From contig NZ_KV804687.1 of the NCBI RefSeq assembly GCF_001811425.1, positions 1 to 37,142 on the forward strand: a stretch of DNA of 37,142 nucleotides, read 5' to 3'. The notes under the pieces are model-generated. The model made no database searches. It saw only the letters and a list, made by a program, of their open reading frames with translations, and was not told the DNA's origin. The number at the start of each line of letters is the position of its first letter. The first letter of the stretch is position 1. Origin of the DNA: Peptoniphilus_A sp001811425 (GTDB lineage: Bacteria; Bacillota; Clostridia; Tissierellales; Peptoniphilaceae). Positions 7,449 through 15,375 of this stretch are shown piece after piece. A program made the translations under genes and the position numbers.

Positions 7449-7477
7449 ATTATAATATGCTAAAGTGTATTTGTAAA
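7449..7477 (-). promoter_or_regulatory. Promoter of the tdcB-aminotransferase operon
   Basis: Minus strand: TTTACA (7477-7472), 17-base spacer, TATAAT (7454-7449), about 40 bases before the tdcB start. Confidence 0.72.
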
Positions 7478-7523
7478 ATGTATTTAACTCTTATTATAAA
7501 TAATTTCTCTTAAAAAAATTTTT

Positions 7524-8165
7524 TTACTTCACAATAATCCTATAAATATTTTCGAGAAAAATTGGAGCAGAATTTTCCGGCTCAATATTTTTAATTTTTC
7601 CGCCAAAATAAACTTCAACATTCTTCCCTTCAAGGCCCTTTGTAGTGACATTACCATCTTCAGAATTATCTAAATTTTCAATTGATAGAGAAATTGGCTT
7701 TGTCATTATTTCTTTAAAATAAAATCTATCATCAATTTGAGTTGCTTCAACCATAAGAGAATCACTTTCTGCTTTTATTACCTTGCCTGTAAAATGAGCA
7801 ACCCACTCAGGAATTTCTCTGCTTTCATCTTTTAGGTCAAGGTCCCTAAATAAAATCCACCTATTGTCAATTTGAACATTTATATAGCCCTTCTCCCAAA
7901 TTTGGTAGCCATAACCCTTGCCAAAATTAGATTCATCATCCTTACTAGGCATCTTTCTCCCATCAACAGTAGTTTTTATTTGACCATCTGCAGTGCCGCA
8001 TGTGACCATGGCATTTTCATAGCCTGTGTCCACATAGATTGTGCCCTTAACTTTAACCATGGGTGGATAATTGCTTTCAGCTTTATTTTCACTTGAAGCT
8101 GTCTTATTGCAAGCAGCAAATAAAAACATTAGGCACGCCATTAAAATTAAAAAATATTTTTTCAT
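7524..8165 (-). CDS. Putative lipoprotein of unknown function
   Basis: 213 aa from the ATG at 8165, chosen over an upstream in-frame start because it follows GGGGGA directly and begins a proper lipoprotein signal. The signal is MKKYFLILMACLMF with lipobox LFAAC, making C19 the lipidated residue. The mature part starts with a short serine/asparagine linker, then two apparent beta-rich repeats, each a K(V)-G-containing strand followed by conserved tryptophans. No family recognised. Expected location: outer face of the cytoplasmic membrane. It stands alone in its transcription unit. Confidence 0.8.
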   Translation of the reverse strand: MKKYFLILMACLMFLFAACNKTASSENKAESNYPPMVKVKGTIYVDTGYENAMVTCGTADGQIKTTVDGRKMPSKDDESNFGKGYGYQIWEKGYINVQIDNRWILFRDLDLKDESREIPEWVAHFTGKVIKAESDSLMVEATQIDDRFYFKEIMTKPISLSIENLDNSEDGNVTTKGLEGKNVEVYFGGKIKNIEPENSAPIFLENIYRIIVK

Positions 8166-8184
8166 AGTTTCCCCCTTTTTTATG

Positions 8185-8200
8185 AAGTTTTTAAAAACTT
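8185..8200. promoter_or_regulatory. 16-bp perfect palindrome in the lipoprotein leader
   Basis: AAGTTTTTAAAAACTT reads the same on both strands and sits 20 bases before the lipoprotein ATG. It could be an operator, or chance in AT-rich DNA. A possible promoter lies further upstream (TTGCAA near 8318, -10 near 8297). Confidence 0.3.
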
Positions 8201-8386
8201 GCGAATAAATTTTTACGAATAAAAATATCAAGAAAAATATTTAGTAAATTATCCCATTAATAAAATTTTTCCTGCAAATTATTATATCTATAAAGATATT
8301 ATATAATATTTTTCAAATTGCAAGGCAAATAAAAATCGGCACAAAGATTACTTCATGCCGAAAAATTATAAGATAATTAATCTACA

Positions 8387-8416
8387 GCAAAAAATCTCGA
8401 CAGCAGCCGAGATTTT
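8387..8416 (-). terminator. Terminator of the PhaE/phasin-like gene
   Basis: AAATCTCG and CGAGATTT form a strong stem around a GCTGCTGT loop (about 8416-8390), with a run of T beyond it on the minus strand. It also works on the other strand. A second weaker stem (TCGGCA ... TGCCGA, about 8362-8334, followed by TTTTT) lies 25 bases further on. Confidence 0.8.
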
Positions 8417-8447
8417 TCTTTTCTTATTTATTTATTAATTTTAAATC

Positions 8448-9572
8448 TTATTTGCTCTTTAATCTTTCAATTTCCTTATTTAAAGAATCGATCTTATTTG
8501 ACATCTTTACAATTTGATTATTTAAATCTTTTACATCTTCCTTACTTGAAGGTTCCACAAAATTCATATAATCCATATTTAATTTAAATAGTTCTTCTCT
8601 GAGAGACTTAGTTTCCTCTTCAGCCTTCTTATAAACTTCCTTAAATTTATCAAGGTCAAATAATTTCTTGTATTGTTCCTTAGTCTTTTCTTGGAAGAAA
8701 TCATAAACTTCTTGAGGATCCTTTTTCTTAGCAAGTTCTTCCAAATCATTTCTATATTTTTCAAAAGTAAATTCAGAAATTTTTGCAATTTCAGCATATA
8801 TTTCCTTGTAGTAATTAATATAAACTTCAAAATACCTCATAGATTTTTCAATAAAAGTTCTTTGAAATCCTAAAACCTTGGAAGTGCTGGCAAAATATTC
8901 ATTACCACCAAATAATTTCTCGTATTCTTCTAAGTTGCTTAGCATTTGTTGTGAAAATTTTTCCATATTTTTGAAATAATCCATCTTACCAAAGAAATTA
9001 TCTGTCATAAAAGGCATATTTCCAAAGTTAGGAATCATGAAGTTAAAATTACCAAAAAACTTTTGATTGAAATCTAAAATTTCTTTTGCCCTATCCCTAA
9101 CTTGTTCTGGCATAAAAATATTCATATAATTTTCTTGATATTTCTTGTAAGAATTAAAAAGATTTTTTGCAGCTAAACTATAATCTTCCACAAACTTACC
9201 ATTGGCACTTAGCATTGGAAAATAATTCTTAAAATTATTCATAAAATCGCTATAAACTTTATTTGGCTCTCTTAAATTATCAGCAAAAAATTTTTGAAAG
9301 TTCATAAAATTTTCAAAATAAGGATTAACTTCAAAAAGTCCCTTCATTTTTTCACTATAATCAGCTTGGAAAGGATTAAACTTGTTCATAGTATCCATAT
9401 AATTTTTTGGCATTTCATAAATATTTTCTACCATCTTTTCATTTATTCTTGCCATTTCTCTAAAATAATCTTCCAAACTTAATTTTTCTTTATCATCATT
9501 TTCATTTCCCTGATTAAAAGATTTTAACAAATTCATTTGGGCATCGTATATATCCTTGTAAAGATTGAACAT
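8448..9572 (-). CDS. PhaE/phasin-like coiled-coil protein
   Basis: 374 aa, no signal or membrane segment, rich in F, Y, N, K and E. Mostly helical throughout. Residues about 150-210 are rich in phenylalanine and methionine (FNFMIPNFGNMPF), and residues 330-372 form a leucine/lysine coiled coil. The DPQEVYDFF...YKKLFDLDKF segment near 285-310 resembles the PhaE subunit of class III polyhydroxyalkanoate synthases, and overall composition suits a granule-surface phasin. No phaC is in the window. The ATG follows AGGAGGT by six bases. Assignment is by resemblance only; a structural protein of another kind is possible. Confidence 0.5.
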   Translation of the reverse strand: MFNLYKDIYDAQMNLLKSFNQGNENDDKEKLSLEDYFREMARINEKMVENIYEMPKNYMDTMNKFNPFQADYSEKMKGLFEVNPYFENFMNFQKFFADNLREPNKVYSDFMNNFKNYFPMLSANGKFVEDYSLAAKNLFNSYKKYQENYMNIFMPEQVRDRAKEILDFNQKFFGNFNFMIPNFGNMPFMTDNFFGKMDYFKNMEKFSQQMLSNLEEYEKLFGGNEYFASTSKVLGFQRTFIEKSMRYFEVYINYYKEIYAEIAKISEFTFEKYRNDLEELAKKKDPQEVYDFFQEKTKEQYKKLFDLDKFKEVYKKAEEETKSLREELFKLNMDYMNFVEPSSKEDVKDLNNQIVKMSNKIDSLNKEIERLKSK

Positions 9573-9607
9573 AGGACTACCTCCTTTATTTTATTAATAC
9601 TTACCAC

Positions 9608-9639
9608 GAAAAAGAACTTTCTAAACCCTAGAAAGTTCT
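9608..9639 (-). terminator. Terminator-like hairpin between pyrD and the PhaE-like gene
   Basis: AGAACTTTCTA (9613-9623) pairs perfectly with TAGAAAGTTCT (9629-9639), loop of five, and on the minus strand is followed by TTTTT. It ends the pyr operon but also lies downstream of the only good promoter for the PhaE-like gene (9679-9705), so it would act as a leader attenuator for that gene. Confidence 0.8.
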
Positions 9640-9678
9640 AATATTTCATATTTAATTTTTTTCTTAATTATTAATAAT

Positions 9679-9705
9679 ATTATATAGATAACTGATTTTA
9701 AACAA
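9679..9705 (-). promoter_or_regulatory. Probable promoter of the PhaE-like gene
   Basis: Minus strand: TTGTTT (9705-9700), 15-base spacer, TATAAT (9684-9679). The start would be near 9672, about 30 bases before the terminator-like hairpin. Confidence 0.45.
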
Positions 9706-9792
9706 AATCTTTTTAAAATCAAAAAATATTTTTTAGCTTATAACAATAGTTCCATTTTTATAATTATTTATTTTCTACAATTACACAGGTAT

Positions 9793-10698
9793 TTATACCA
9801 ATTTCTTTATATAATCCCTTATATTTTTATTTTTTTCTTCTAAATATTTTTCAAGGTCAGAGATAATTTCTGCTCCTGCCTTGGGATTCATAAAATTATA
9901 AGTTCCAATTTCAACAGCAGTAGCTCCCGCCATTAAAAATTCAAGGACATCTTTATAAGATGTGATGCCGCCCATGCCTATTATTGGAATGTCAACTGCT
10001 CTTGCCACTTGATGAAGTATCCTTAGTGCAATTGGTTTTACTGCTGGTCCTGATAGTCCTGCGTAGGTGTTATTAAAGACAATTTCTTCTCTATTAAGGT
10101 CAATTGCCATGCCAAGAATTGTATTTATCAGTGAAAGACCTGTTGCACCTTCTGCTTCAACTGCCTTTGCTATTCCCACAATGTCCCCTGCATTGGGAGA
10201 TAGTTTTACAAAAACTTTTTTATTAGTAACTTTCATGACCTCACGAACAACTTTTGCTGCAGAATCCTTATCCATGCCAAAAGCCATGCCACCTTCTTTT
10301 ACATTAGGGCAAGAAATATTTAATTCAATGGCTGCAAATTCATAGTCATTTAAAATTTTTGTAGATTCAACATATTCTTCTATTGTGTTGCCACCAAGAT
10401 TTACAAAAATTTCTGTTCCAAGTTCTTGCATTGAAGAAATTTTTTCTTTTACAAATTCTTCAACACCTGGATTTTCAAGTCCAATGGAATTTAATATTCC
10501 TGATGGTGTCTCCCAAATTCTTATGCCTTCATTTCCCTTTTTTGGGTGTCTAGTTATTCCCTTGGAAGATATTCCTCCTAGAATTTTTGGATCGTAGAAA
10601 TTTTTAAATTCTTCTCCGTAGCCATAAGTTCCACTAGCCATAATTATTGGATTTTTTAATTTTATTCCTGCTAAATCTATTTCACTTCTAGAAGTCAA
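9793..10698 (-). CDS. pyrD: Dihydroorotate dehydrogenase B, catalytic subunit
   Basis: 301-aa FMN enzyme oxidising dihydroorotate to orotate in pyrimidine synthesis. Class 1B features: N-terminal FMN loop in MASGTYGYGEEF, catalytic cysteine in NISCPNVK, lysine of FVKLSPN, and glycine-rich phosphate loops GMGGI and EIGTYNF near the C-terminus. It starts at TTG 10698, eleven bases inside the end of pyrK and seven bases after AGGGGAG. It pairs with PyrK to pass electrons to NAD+. Last gene of pyrBIKD. Confidence 0.95.
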   Translation of the reverse strand: MTSRSEIDLAGIKLKNPIIMASGTYGYGEEFKNFYDPKILGGISSKGITRHPKKGNEGIRIWETPSGILNSIGLENPGVEEFVKEKISSMQELGTEIFVNLGGNTIEEYVESTKILNDYEFAAIELNISCPNVKEGGMAFGMDKDSAAKVVREVMKVTNKKVFVKLSPNAGDIVGIAKAVEAEGATGLSLINTILGMAIDLNREEIVFNNTYAGLSGPAVKPIALRILHQVARAVDIPIIGMGGITSYKDVLEFLMAGATAVEIGTYNFMNPKAGAEIISDLEKYLEEKNKNIRDYIKKLV

Positions 10699-11389
10699 TT
10701 AAATCACTCCCCTTAAATATTGGTCCTTCCTTGCAAGATCTCTTTCTGCCATTTTTTGTCTCACAAGAACATGATAGGCAAGCTCCAAGACCACAACCCA
10801 TTCTCTTTTCTAGAGATACATAAGTTTTTATCTTATGAGATTTTGCAAGTTCTACAACTTTTTTCATCATAATTTCTGGTCCACAGGCATAAATTAATTC
10901 ATGTTTTCCAAAATCAATTACGTCTGTTATAAAGCCACCCTTTTTTATTTTTATGTCGCAAGACACATCTTTAAAGGCATTTTCAAGTTCAAGTTCTTCT
11001 CTTTCTCCAATGTATAAGGTGATTTTTGACTCAGGTTTTAATTTTTGAATTTCCTTAATTAAATAGTGGAAGGGTGCCACACCAACTCCACCACCAACTA
11101 GGGCAACTTCATCAACATTTGCATAAAATGTATTTCCAAAGGGACCATATAATTTTATGTCGTCGCCTGCTTCTAATTTTTCAAGTATTTCTGTTCCTAT
11201 TCCTCTTTTTTCTACTAAGAAGTCAGCCCCCTCTGTTACATCATAAACTGAAATTGGTCTTGAAAGTGTGGGATAATCTTCCCAAGCTCTTAGCATAAAA
11301 AATTGTCCAGGATAAATTTTTCCCTTAAAATCCGTTCTCAGTATAAAATAATCTTTACATACATGAATATTTTCTAAAATCTTTGCCAT
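10688..11389 (-). CDS. pyrK: Dihydroorotate dehydrogenase electron-transfer subunit
   Basis: 233 aa from the ATG at 11389, preferred because GGAG lies eight bases upstream; an ATG at 11401, overlapping pyrI, is the alternative. Ferredoxin-reductase fold: FAD-binding RPISVYD (44-50), NAD-binding GGGVGVAP (99-106), and a C-terminal [2Fe-2S] cluster site with C199, C204, C207 and C219. It links PyrD to NAD+ in the heterotetrameric enzyme. Nearly abuts pyrI upstream and overlaps pyrD. Confidence 0.94.
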   Translation of the reverse strand: MAKILENIHVCKDYFILRTDFKGKIYPGQFFMLRAWEDYPTLSRPISVYDVTEGADFLVEKRGIGTEILEKLEAGDDIKLYGPFGNTFYANVDEVALVGGGVGVAPFHYLIKEIQKLKPESKITLYIGEREELELENAFKDVSCDIKIKKGGFITDVIDFGKHELIYACGPEIMMKKVVELAKSHKIKTYVSLEKRMGCGLGACLSCSCETKNGRKRSCKEGPIFKGSDLIDF

Positions 11390-11390
11390 T

Positions 11391-11822
11391 TTATTCTCCA
11401 TAAGTTGTAAGAGTGTCGCAATATTCACACTTGTATTCCTTTTTTTCTCTGTCATAGAGGTAAAATTTGTGACCTGCAATTTCTCTTTCACTATTTGTTA
11501 TACATCTTGGGTTTTTGCACTTTAAAACTCCTTCTACCACTTCAGGAAGTTCCATGCGAATTTTTTTAACTCTCTCGCCATCTTCTATAAAATTAACTGT
11601 AGTGTGTGGTGCAATAAGTCCCAAAACTGTAAAGTCTAAATTATAATCCGTTTCTATTTTTATTATATCTTTTTTGCCCAAGGAAGTTGAAAAAATATTT
11701 TGCATAAGAACAACTGCATCAGTAACTTTTTCTAGCTCCAAGGCCCTATAAAGTACATGAGCACGGCCTGCTTCTATGTGATCTAGTACAATTCCCTTTT
11801 TAATTTTTGAAACATTTATCAT
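11391..11822 (-). CDS. pyrI: Aspartate carbamoyltransferase regulatory subunit
   Basis: 143 aa, slightly shorter than the E. coli protein. The N-terminal allosteric nucleotide domain (about 1-95) is followed by a zinc domain with all four cysteines present (C102, C107, C132, C135). It binds PyrB trimers and mediates feedback control. Its ATG overlaps the pyrB stop (ATGA). Its intact state argues that the frameshifted pyrB upstream is either still functional or recently lost. Confidence 0.95.
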   Translation of the reverse strand: MINVSKIKKGIVLDHIEAGRAHVLYRALELEKVTDAVVLMQNIFSTSLGKKDIIKIETDYNLDFTVLGLIAPHTTVNFIEDGERVKKIRMELPEVVEGVLKCKNPRCITNSEREIAGHKFYLYDREKKEYKCEYCDTLTTYGE

Positions 11823-12731
11823 TTGTTAGCCTCCAAAAGTTTCATAATAAGTGCCATTCTGCCATACATGCCAAATTTTGTCTGTTCAAAATAAACTGCA
11901 CGATGATCCTTATCTACTTCAGTTGCAATTTCATTTACTCTAGGAAGAGGATGAAGGATATACATGTCATCTTTTGCATATTTTAATTTTTCTTCTGTAA
12001 GTATATAGTAGTCCTTTAATCTTTCATACTCGTCAGATGATACAAATCTCTCTTTTTGTACCCTTGACATATAAAGTATGTCTAAGTCGCCTATGGCACT
12101 CATGAGATCTCTTGTTTCTTTATAATTTTCTTTGTCTATAAAGTTTTTAAAGGGCTCTGGCATTTTTAATTCATCTGGAGAAATAAATACAAATTTTACA
12201 TTTTCATAGCGGTTTAAGGCTCTCACAAGAGAGTGAATAGTTCTTCCAAATTTTAAATCTCCGCAAAGTCCAATAGTTAAATTGTCAAAGGATTTTTTGT
12301 AGTGCCTTATTGTAATTAAATCGGCAAGAGTTTGCGTTGGATGAAAGTGTCCACCATCGCCTGCATTTATTATTGGCATTTTAGTAACTGTCTTTGATGC
12401 AAGAAGTGCTGCCCCTTCTTTGGGATGACGCATGGCACAAATATCTGCATAGTTTTCTATTACTCTAATTGTATCTAAAAGAGTTTCTCCCTTTGTTGAA
12501 GAGCTAACTCCTGCATCAGAAAAACCAATTACCCTTCCTCCAAGTCTTAACATAGCTGTTTCAAAGGATAATCTCGTTCTCGTTGATGGCTCAAAAAAAA
12601 AGACTAGCCAATAACTTATTGTCGCAAACATGAGAGTAATCATTTGGATTTGCGATAATGTCATCAACTAGTCTAAAAATTTCTTCGTATTCTTCTCTTG
12701 TAAAATCTAAGGGCTCTATTAAATGTTTCAT
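11819..12731 (-). pseudogene. pyrB: Aspartate carbamoyltransferase catalytic subunit, frameshifted
   Basis: Starts at ATG 12731 behind GGAGGTC as MKHLIEPLDFTREEYEE and runs in frame to a tract of nine T (12601-12593 on the minus strand). There the reading frame meets TGA immediately. Removing one T restores LFFEPSTRTRLSFE, the carbamoyl-phosphate motif, and an open frame to the stop at 11819. Corrected length is about 303 aa, normal for the family, with no other lesion. It could be a sequencing error, a true inactivating or phase-variable indel, or a site of +1 ribosomal or transcriptional slippage (TTT TGA resembles the CTT TGA shift site of prfB). The frame downstream of the tract can also be entered from a TTG at 12667, which is not a plausible start. 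First gene of pyrBIKD. Confidence 0.9.
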
Positions 12732-12762
12732 CTTGACCTCCATCTAATATTTTATCCTTTTT

Positions 12763-12791
12763 ATATTACTTCAAAAATTTTAATTTGTAAA
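12763..12791 (-). promoter_or_regulatory. Promoter of the pyrBIKD operon
   Basis: Minus strand: TTTACA (12791-12786), 17-base spacer, TAATAT (12768-12763), about 30 bases before the pyrB ATG. The leader is too short for a PyrR attenuator, and none is seen. Confidence 0.6.
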
Positions 12792-12842
12792 GTGAATTGA
12801 TAAATGTGTTATACTTGTAATAATAAATTTAAAGGAGATAAT

Positions 12843-13379
12843 ATGATTTACTTAATACTTGGACATTCAGGCTCTGGCAAAAGCACCCTTAGAGATGAGC
12901 TTGCTAAAAAAGGTTTAAATAAAATAATAACTTACACAACAAGACCTCCTCGCCCCAAGGAAGTTGACGGTCTTGATTATAACTTTATAAATATTAAAGA
13001 TTTTAAGAAAATGGAAGAAAAAAATTTATTTATTGGCTCAACTTGTTATGCAGGAAATTATTATTCAACTTTAAAAAAAGATTTGGAGGAAAATAATAAT
13101 GGCAATTCTGACTGCGTCATTATAGTTGATAAAGAAGGAGTCCTTGCCATAAAAAAAGAATTTAAAAATTCCCTATGTATTTATTTAAAATGCTCTAAGG
13201 AAATTTTAAAAAAGAGAATGATAAAAAGAGCTGAAGATGAAAGCGTCATAGAAAAAAGACTTTCTGTTTTAGAAAATTTAGACTCTTACGCAGATTATAT
13301 AATAGATAGCGACAGAGAAATGGACTGTGTTTTAAGTGACGTCCTAAAAATTATTAAAAGTCACAAGACGGGAAAATGA
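12843..13379 (+). CDS. Guanylate-kinase-like nucleotide kinase
   Basis: 178 aa from the ATG at 12843 (AAAGGAG six bases upstream). P-loop GHSGSGKST (7-15) and the GMP-kinase signature TYTTRPPRPKEVDGLDY (about 31-47) are present. A lid-like region RMIKRAEDE is near 125. The family converts GMP to GDP. It differs from typical Gmk: shorter (usual 200-210 aa), and the segment after the signature is divergent. It may be an accessory or atypical guanylate kinase rather than the housekeeping enzyme. Monocistronic, divergent from the pyr operon; an extended -10 (TGTTATACT, 12807-12815) lies upstream. Confidence 0.75.
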   Translation: MIYLILGHSGSGKSTLRDELAKKGLNKIITYTTRPPRPKEVDGLDYNFINIKDFKKMEEKNLFIGSTCYAGNYYSTLKKDLEENNNGNSDCVIIVDKEGVLAIKKEFKNSLCIYLKCSKEILKKRMIKRAEDESVIEKRLSVLENLDSYADYIIDSDREMDCVLSDVLKIIKSHKTGK

Positions 13380-13385
13380 TTTTTC

Positions 13386-13413
13386 TTGACATTTTATAAT
13401 CTAGTGTTATCAT
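13386..13413 (+). promoter_or_regulatory. Promoter of the riboflavin operon
   Basis: TTGACA (13386-13391), 16-base spacer, TATCAT (13408-13413). Transcription starts just before the FMN riboswitch. Confidence 0.75.
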
Positions 13414-13433
13414 AAACTTATAAGTTAATATTA

Positions 13434-13577
13434 CTCTTCAGGGCGAGGTGCAATTCCTCACCGGCGGTAAAGTCCGCGAGCGCAAGCTGAATTGGTGAAA
13501 TTCCAATACCGACAGTAAAGTCTGGATGAAAGAAGATAAATTTTAAATTTTTGAGCCCTGCCTGGGCTCTTTTTTTA
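13434..13577 (+). ncRNA. FMN riboswitch (RFN element) with terminator
   Basis: All RFN conserved blocks are present in order: CTTCAGGGCGAGGTG (from 13436), TCACCGGCGGTAAAGTCCGCGAG, the AATTGGTGAAATTCCAATACC arm, GACAGTAAAGTCTGGATGAAAGAAG. It is followed by hairpin GAGCCC/GGGCTC (13553-13569) and TTTTTTT. FMN binding promotes termination ahead of ribD, so the operon is repressed by its end product. Confidence 0.98.
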
Positions 13578-13588
13578 TAGGTGATTTA

Positions 13589-14704
13589 ATGTATATAGAA
13601 AATTTTAACGACAGCTTTTACATGGAGCGTGCTATTGAACTTGCAAAAAAAGGCATTGGTCATACAAAAACTAATCCCCTTGTTGGCTGCGTAATTGTAA
13701 AAGATGAAGAAATAATTGGCGAAGGCGCCCATTTAAAATTTGGAGAAAATCACGCTGAGGTAAATGCAATTGAAGATGCAAAAAGTCGTGGCGAAGACCT
13801 AAATGGTGCAACTCTTTATGTAAACCTAGAGCCATGTTCTCACTTTGGCAAAACTCCACCTTGCGCCAATCGAATTGTAAAAGAAGGAATAAAAAGAGTT
13901 GTTATTGGAACAAGTGACCCCTTCCCTAAAGTTTCTGGTGGCGGCATAAAAATTTTGGAAGATGCTGGAATTTCTATAACAGAAGGTGTCTGCCAAGAAG
14001 AATGTTTAAACTTAAACGAAAGCTTTTTTACTTATGTAAAAAATAATAGACCCTTTGTTGTCTTAAAATCTGGCATGTCCCTTGATGGAAAAATTGCAAC
14101 AGAAAGTGGCGAGTCCAAGTGGATAACATCAGAATTTTCTAGGGCTTACTCTCACGAACTTCGTGGAAGGCTTGACGCAATTATGGTTGGTATTGGAACA
14201 GTTCTTGCTGATAACCCAACATTAAATGTTCGTCATGGCAAATATAGGGTCAATCCCATAAGAATTGTAACAGATTCAAAACTTAGGATTCCTCTTGATG
14301 CAAAACTTCTTTCAGAGGATTTAGAAAGCCTTGCAATTATCGCAACTACAAAAAATTGCGACAGGAAAAAGCTTGAAAAGCTAAAAGAAATGAAAAATGT
14401 TGAAGTTTTAATTTGCCATGAAAAAAATAATAAAGTTGATTTATTAGATTTAATGGAAAAATTAAAGGACTACAATATATCTTCCATCTTACTTGAAGGA
14501 GGAAGAACTCTTAATGCAGAAATGCTAAAAAATAATTTAGTAGATAAATTTTATATTTTCATGGCTCCAATTTTACTTGGTTCAAAGGGCATACCTGCCA
14601 TTGGCGATTTAGAAATTGATGCACTAAAGGATGCCATAAAAATAAAGGACATGAAGTGCGAAAAATTATTTGATGACATACTTGTTACTGGAAGGTGTGA
14701 TTGA
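13589..14704 (+). CDS. ribD: Bifunctional riboflavin deaminase/reductase
   Basis: 371 aa. The N-terminal zinc deaminase domain (about 1-145) has HAEVNA (H55, E57) and the two zinc cysteines in EPCSH (C83) and PPC (C92). The C-terminal reductase (about 148-371) has VGIGTVLADNPTLNVR and LLEGGRTLN. It performs deamination then side-chain reduction of the pyrimidine intermediate from GTP. The start ATG follows AGGTGA directly after the riboswitch terminator, first gene of the operon. Overlaps ribE. Confidence 0.97.
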   Translation: MYIENFNDSFYMERAIELAKKGIGHTKTNPLVGCVIVKDEEIIGEGAHLKFGENHAEVNAIEDAKSRGEDLNGATLYVNLEPCSHFGKTPPCANRIVKEGIKRVVIGTSDPFPKVSGGGIKILEDAGISITEGVCQEECLNLNESFFTYVKNNRPFVVLKSGMSLDGKIATESGESKWITSEFSRAYSHELRGRLDAIMVGIGTVLADNPTLNVRHGKYRVNPIRIVTDSKLRIPLDAKLLSEDLESLAIIATTKNCDRKKLEKLKEMKNVEVLICHEKNNKVDLLDLMEKLKDYNISSILLEGGRTLNAEMLKNNLVDKFYIFMAPILLGSKGIPAIGDLEIDALKDAIKIKDMKCEKLFDDILVTGRCD

Positions 14705-15341
14705 AATTTTTACGGGAATAATAGAAGAAGTTGGAAGACTGGCTGACATAAAAAAAGAAAAGGACCTCTACACTCTTAAAGTAATTTGCAAAAAAGTTTT
14801 GGAAGGGACAAAAAAGGGCGACTCCATTGCAACAAATGGCGTATGTTTAACTGTTACAGAGCTAGGCGATGACTATTACAAAGCTGAAGTCATGGTTGAA
14901 ACAATAAATTCAACTAACTTTAAAAATTTAAGCAGAGGTCAAGCCTTAAACTTAGAGTGTGCTCTTAGTCCTACAAAAAAACTTGACGGGCACATAGTTC
15001 AAGGTCATGTTGATGGAGTTGGCGAAATCATAAATATTTTAAAAAGAGGTCACGAAATTGTCTACAGAATAAAATTTGACTCAGATAATTTTAAATATAT
15101 TGCCGAGAAGGGCTCTATCGCCCTTGACGGCATCAGCCTTACTGTATCAAAAGTTGCTGAAAATTATTTTGAAGTCTCAATTATTCCAACTACAATAGCT
15201 GATACAAATCTTAAAAGTAAAAAGGTTGGAGAAAAAATAAATATTGAGACAGATATTATTGGTCGCTATGTCTACAATTTTGTAAATGCAAAAAAAGATA
15301 GCAATATAACAAAAAACTTTTTATTAGAAAATGGATTTTAA
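14697..15341 (+). CDS. ribE: Riboflavin synthase alpha chain
   Basis: About 214 aa, duplicated lumazine-binding barrel: first copy begins IFTGIIEEVG, second copy near residue 97 with HIVQGHVDGVG. It dismutates two lumazines to riboflavin. The start is unusual. The canonical MFTGIIEEVG start falls on an ATT at 14706, ten bases after GGAAGG; a GTG at 14697 and an ATG at 14673 (no ribosome site) are in frame upstream. GTG is reported here, with uncertainty. The gene overlaps the end of ribD, so translation is coupled. Confidence 0.93.
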   Translation: MIEIFTGIIEEVGRLADIKKEKDLYTLKVICKKVLEGTKKGDSIATNGVCLTVTELGDDYYKAEVMVETINSTNFKNLSRGQALNLECALSPTKKLDGHIVQGHVDGVGEIINILKRGHEIVYRIKFDSDNFKYIAEKGSIALDGISLTVSKVAENYFEVSIIPTTIADTNLKSKKVGEKINIETDIIGRYVYNFVNAKKDSNITKNFLLENGF

Positions 15342-15375
15342 ATAAATTTTAAATAGAAATTCGAGAGGAGAAGAC

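Noticed and set aside
8334..8362. Second hairpin after the PhaE-like gene as a separate small RNA
   Set aside because: Only a 6-bp stem and no properly spaced promoter between it and the main terminator; best seen as a backup terminator.
11819..12667. A 282-aa PyrB with a start at 12667 (TTG)
   Set aside because: Its first 20 or so residues are out-of-frame translation of the true PyrB N-terminus. The true start is ATG 12731 with a one-base frameshift in the T9 tract.
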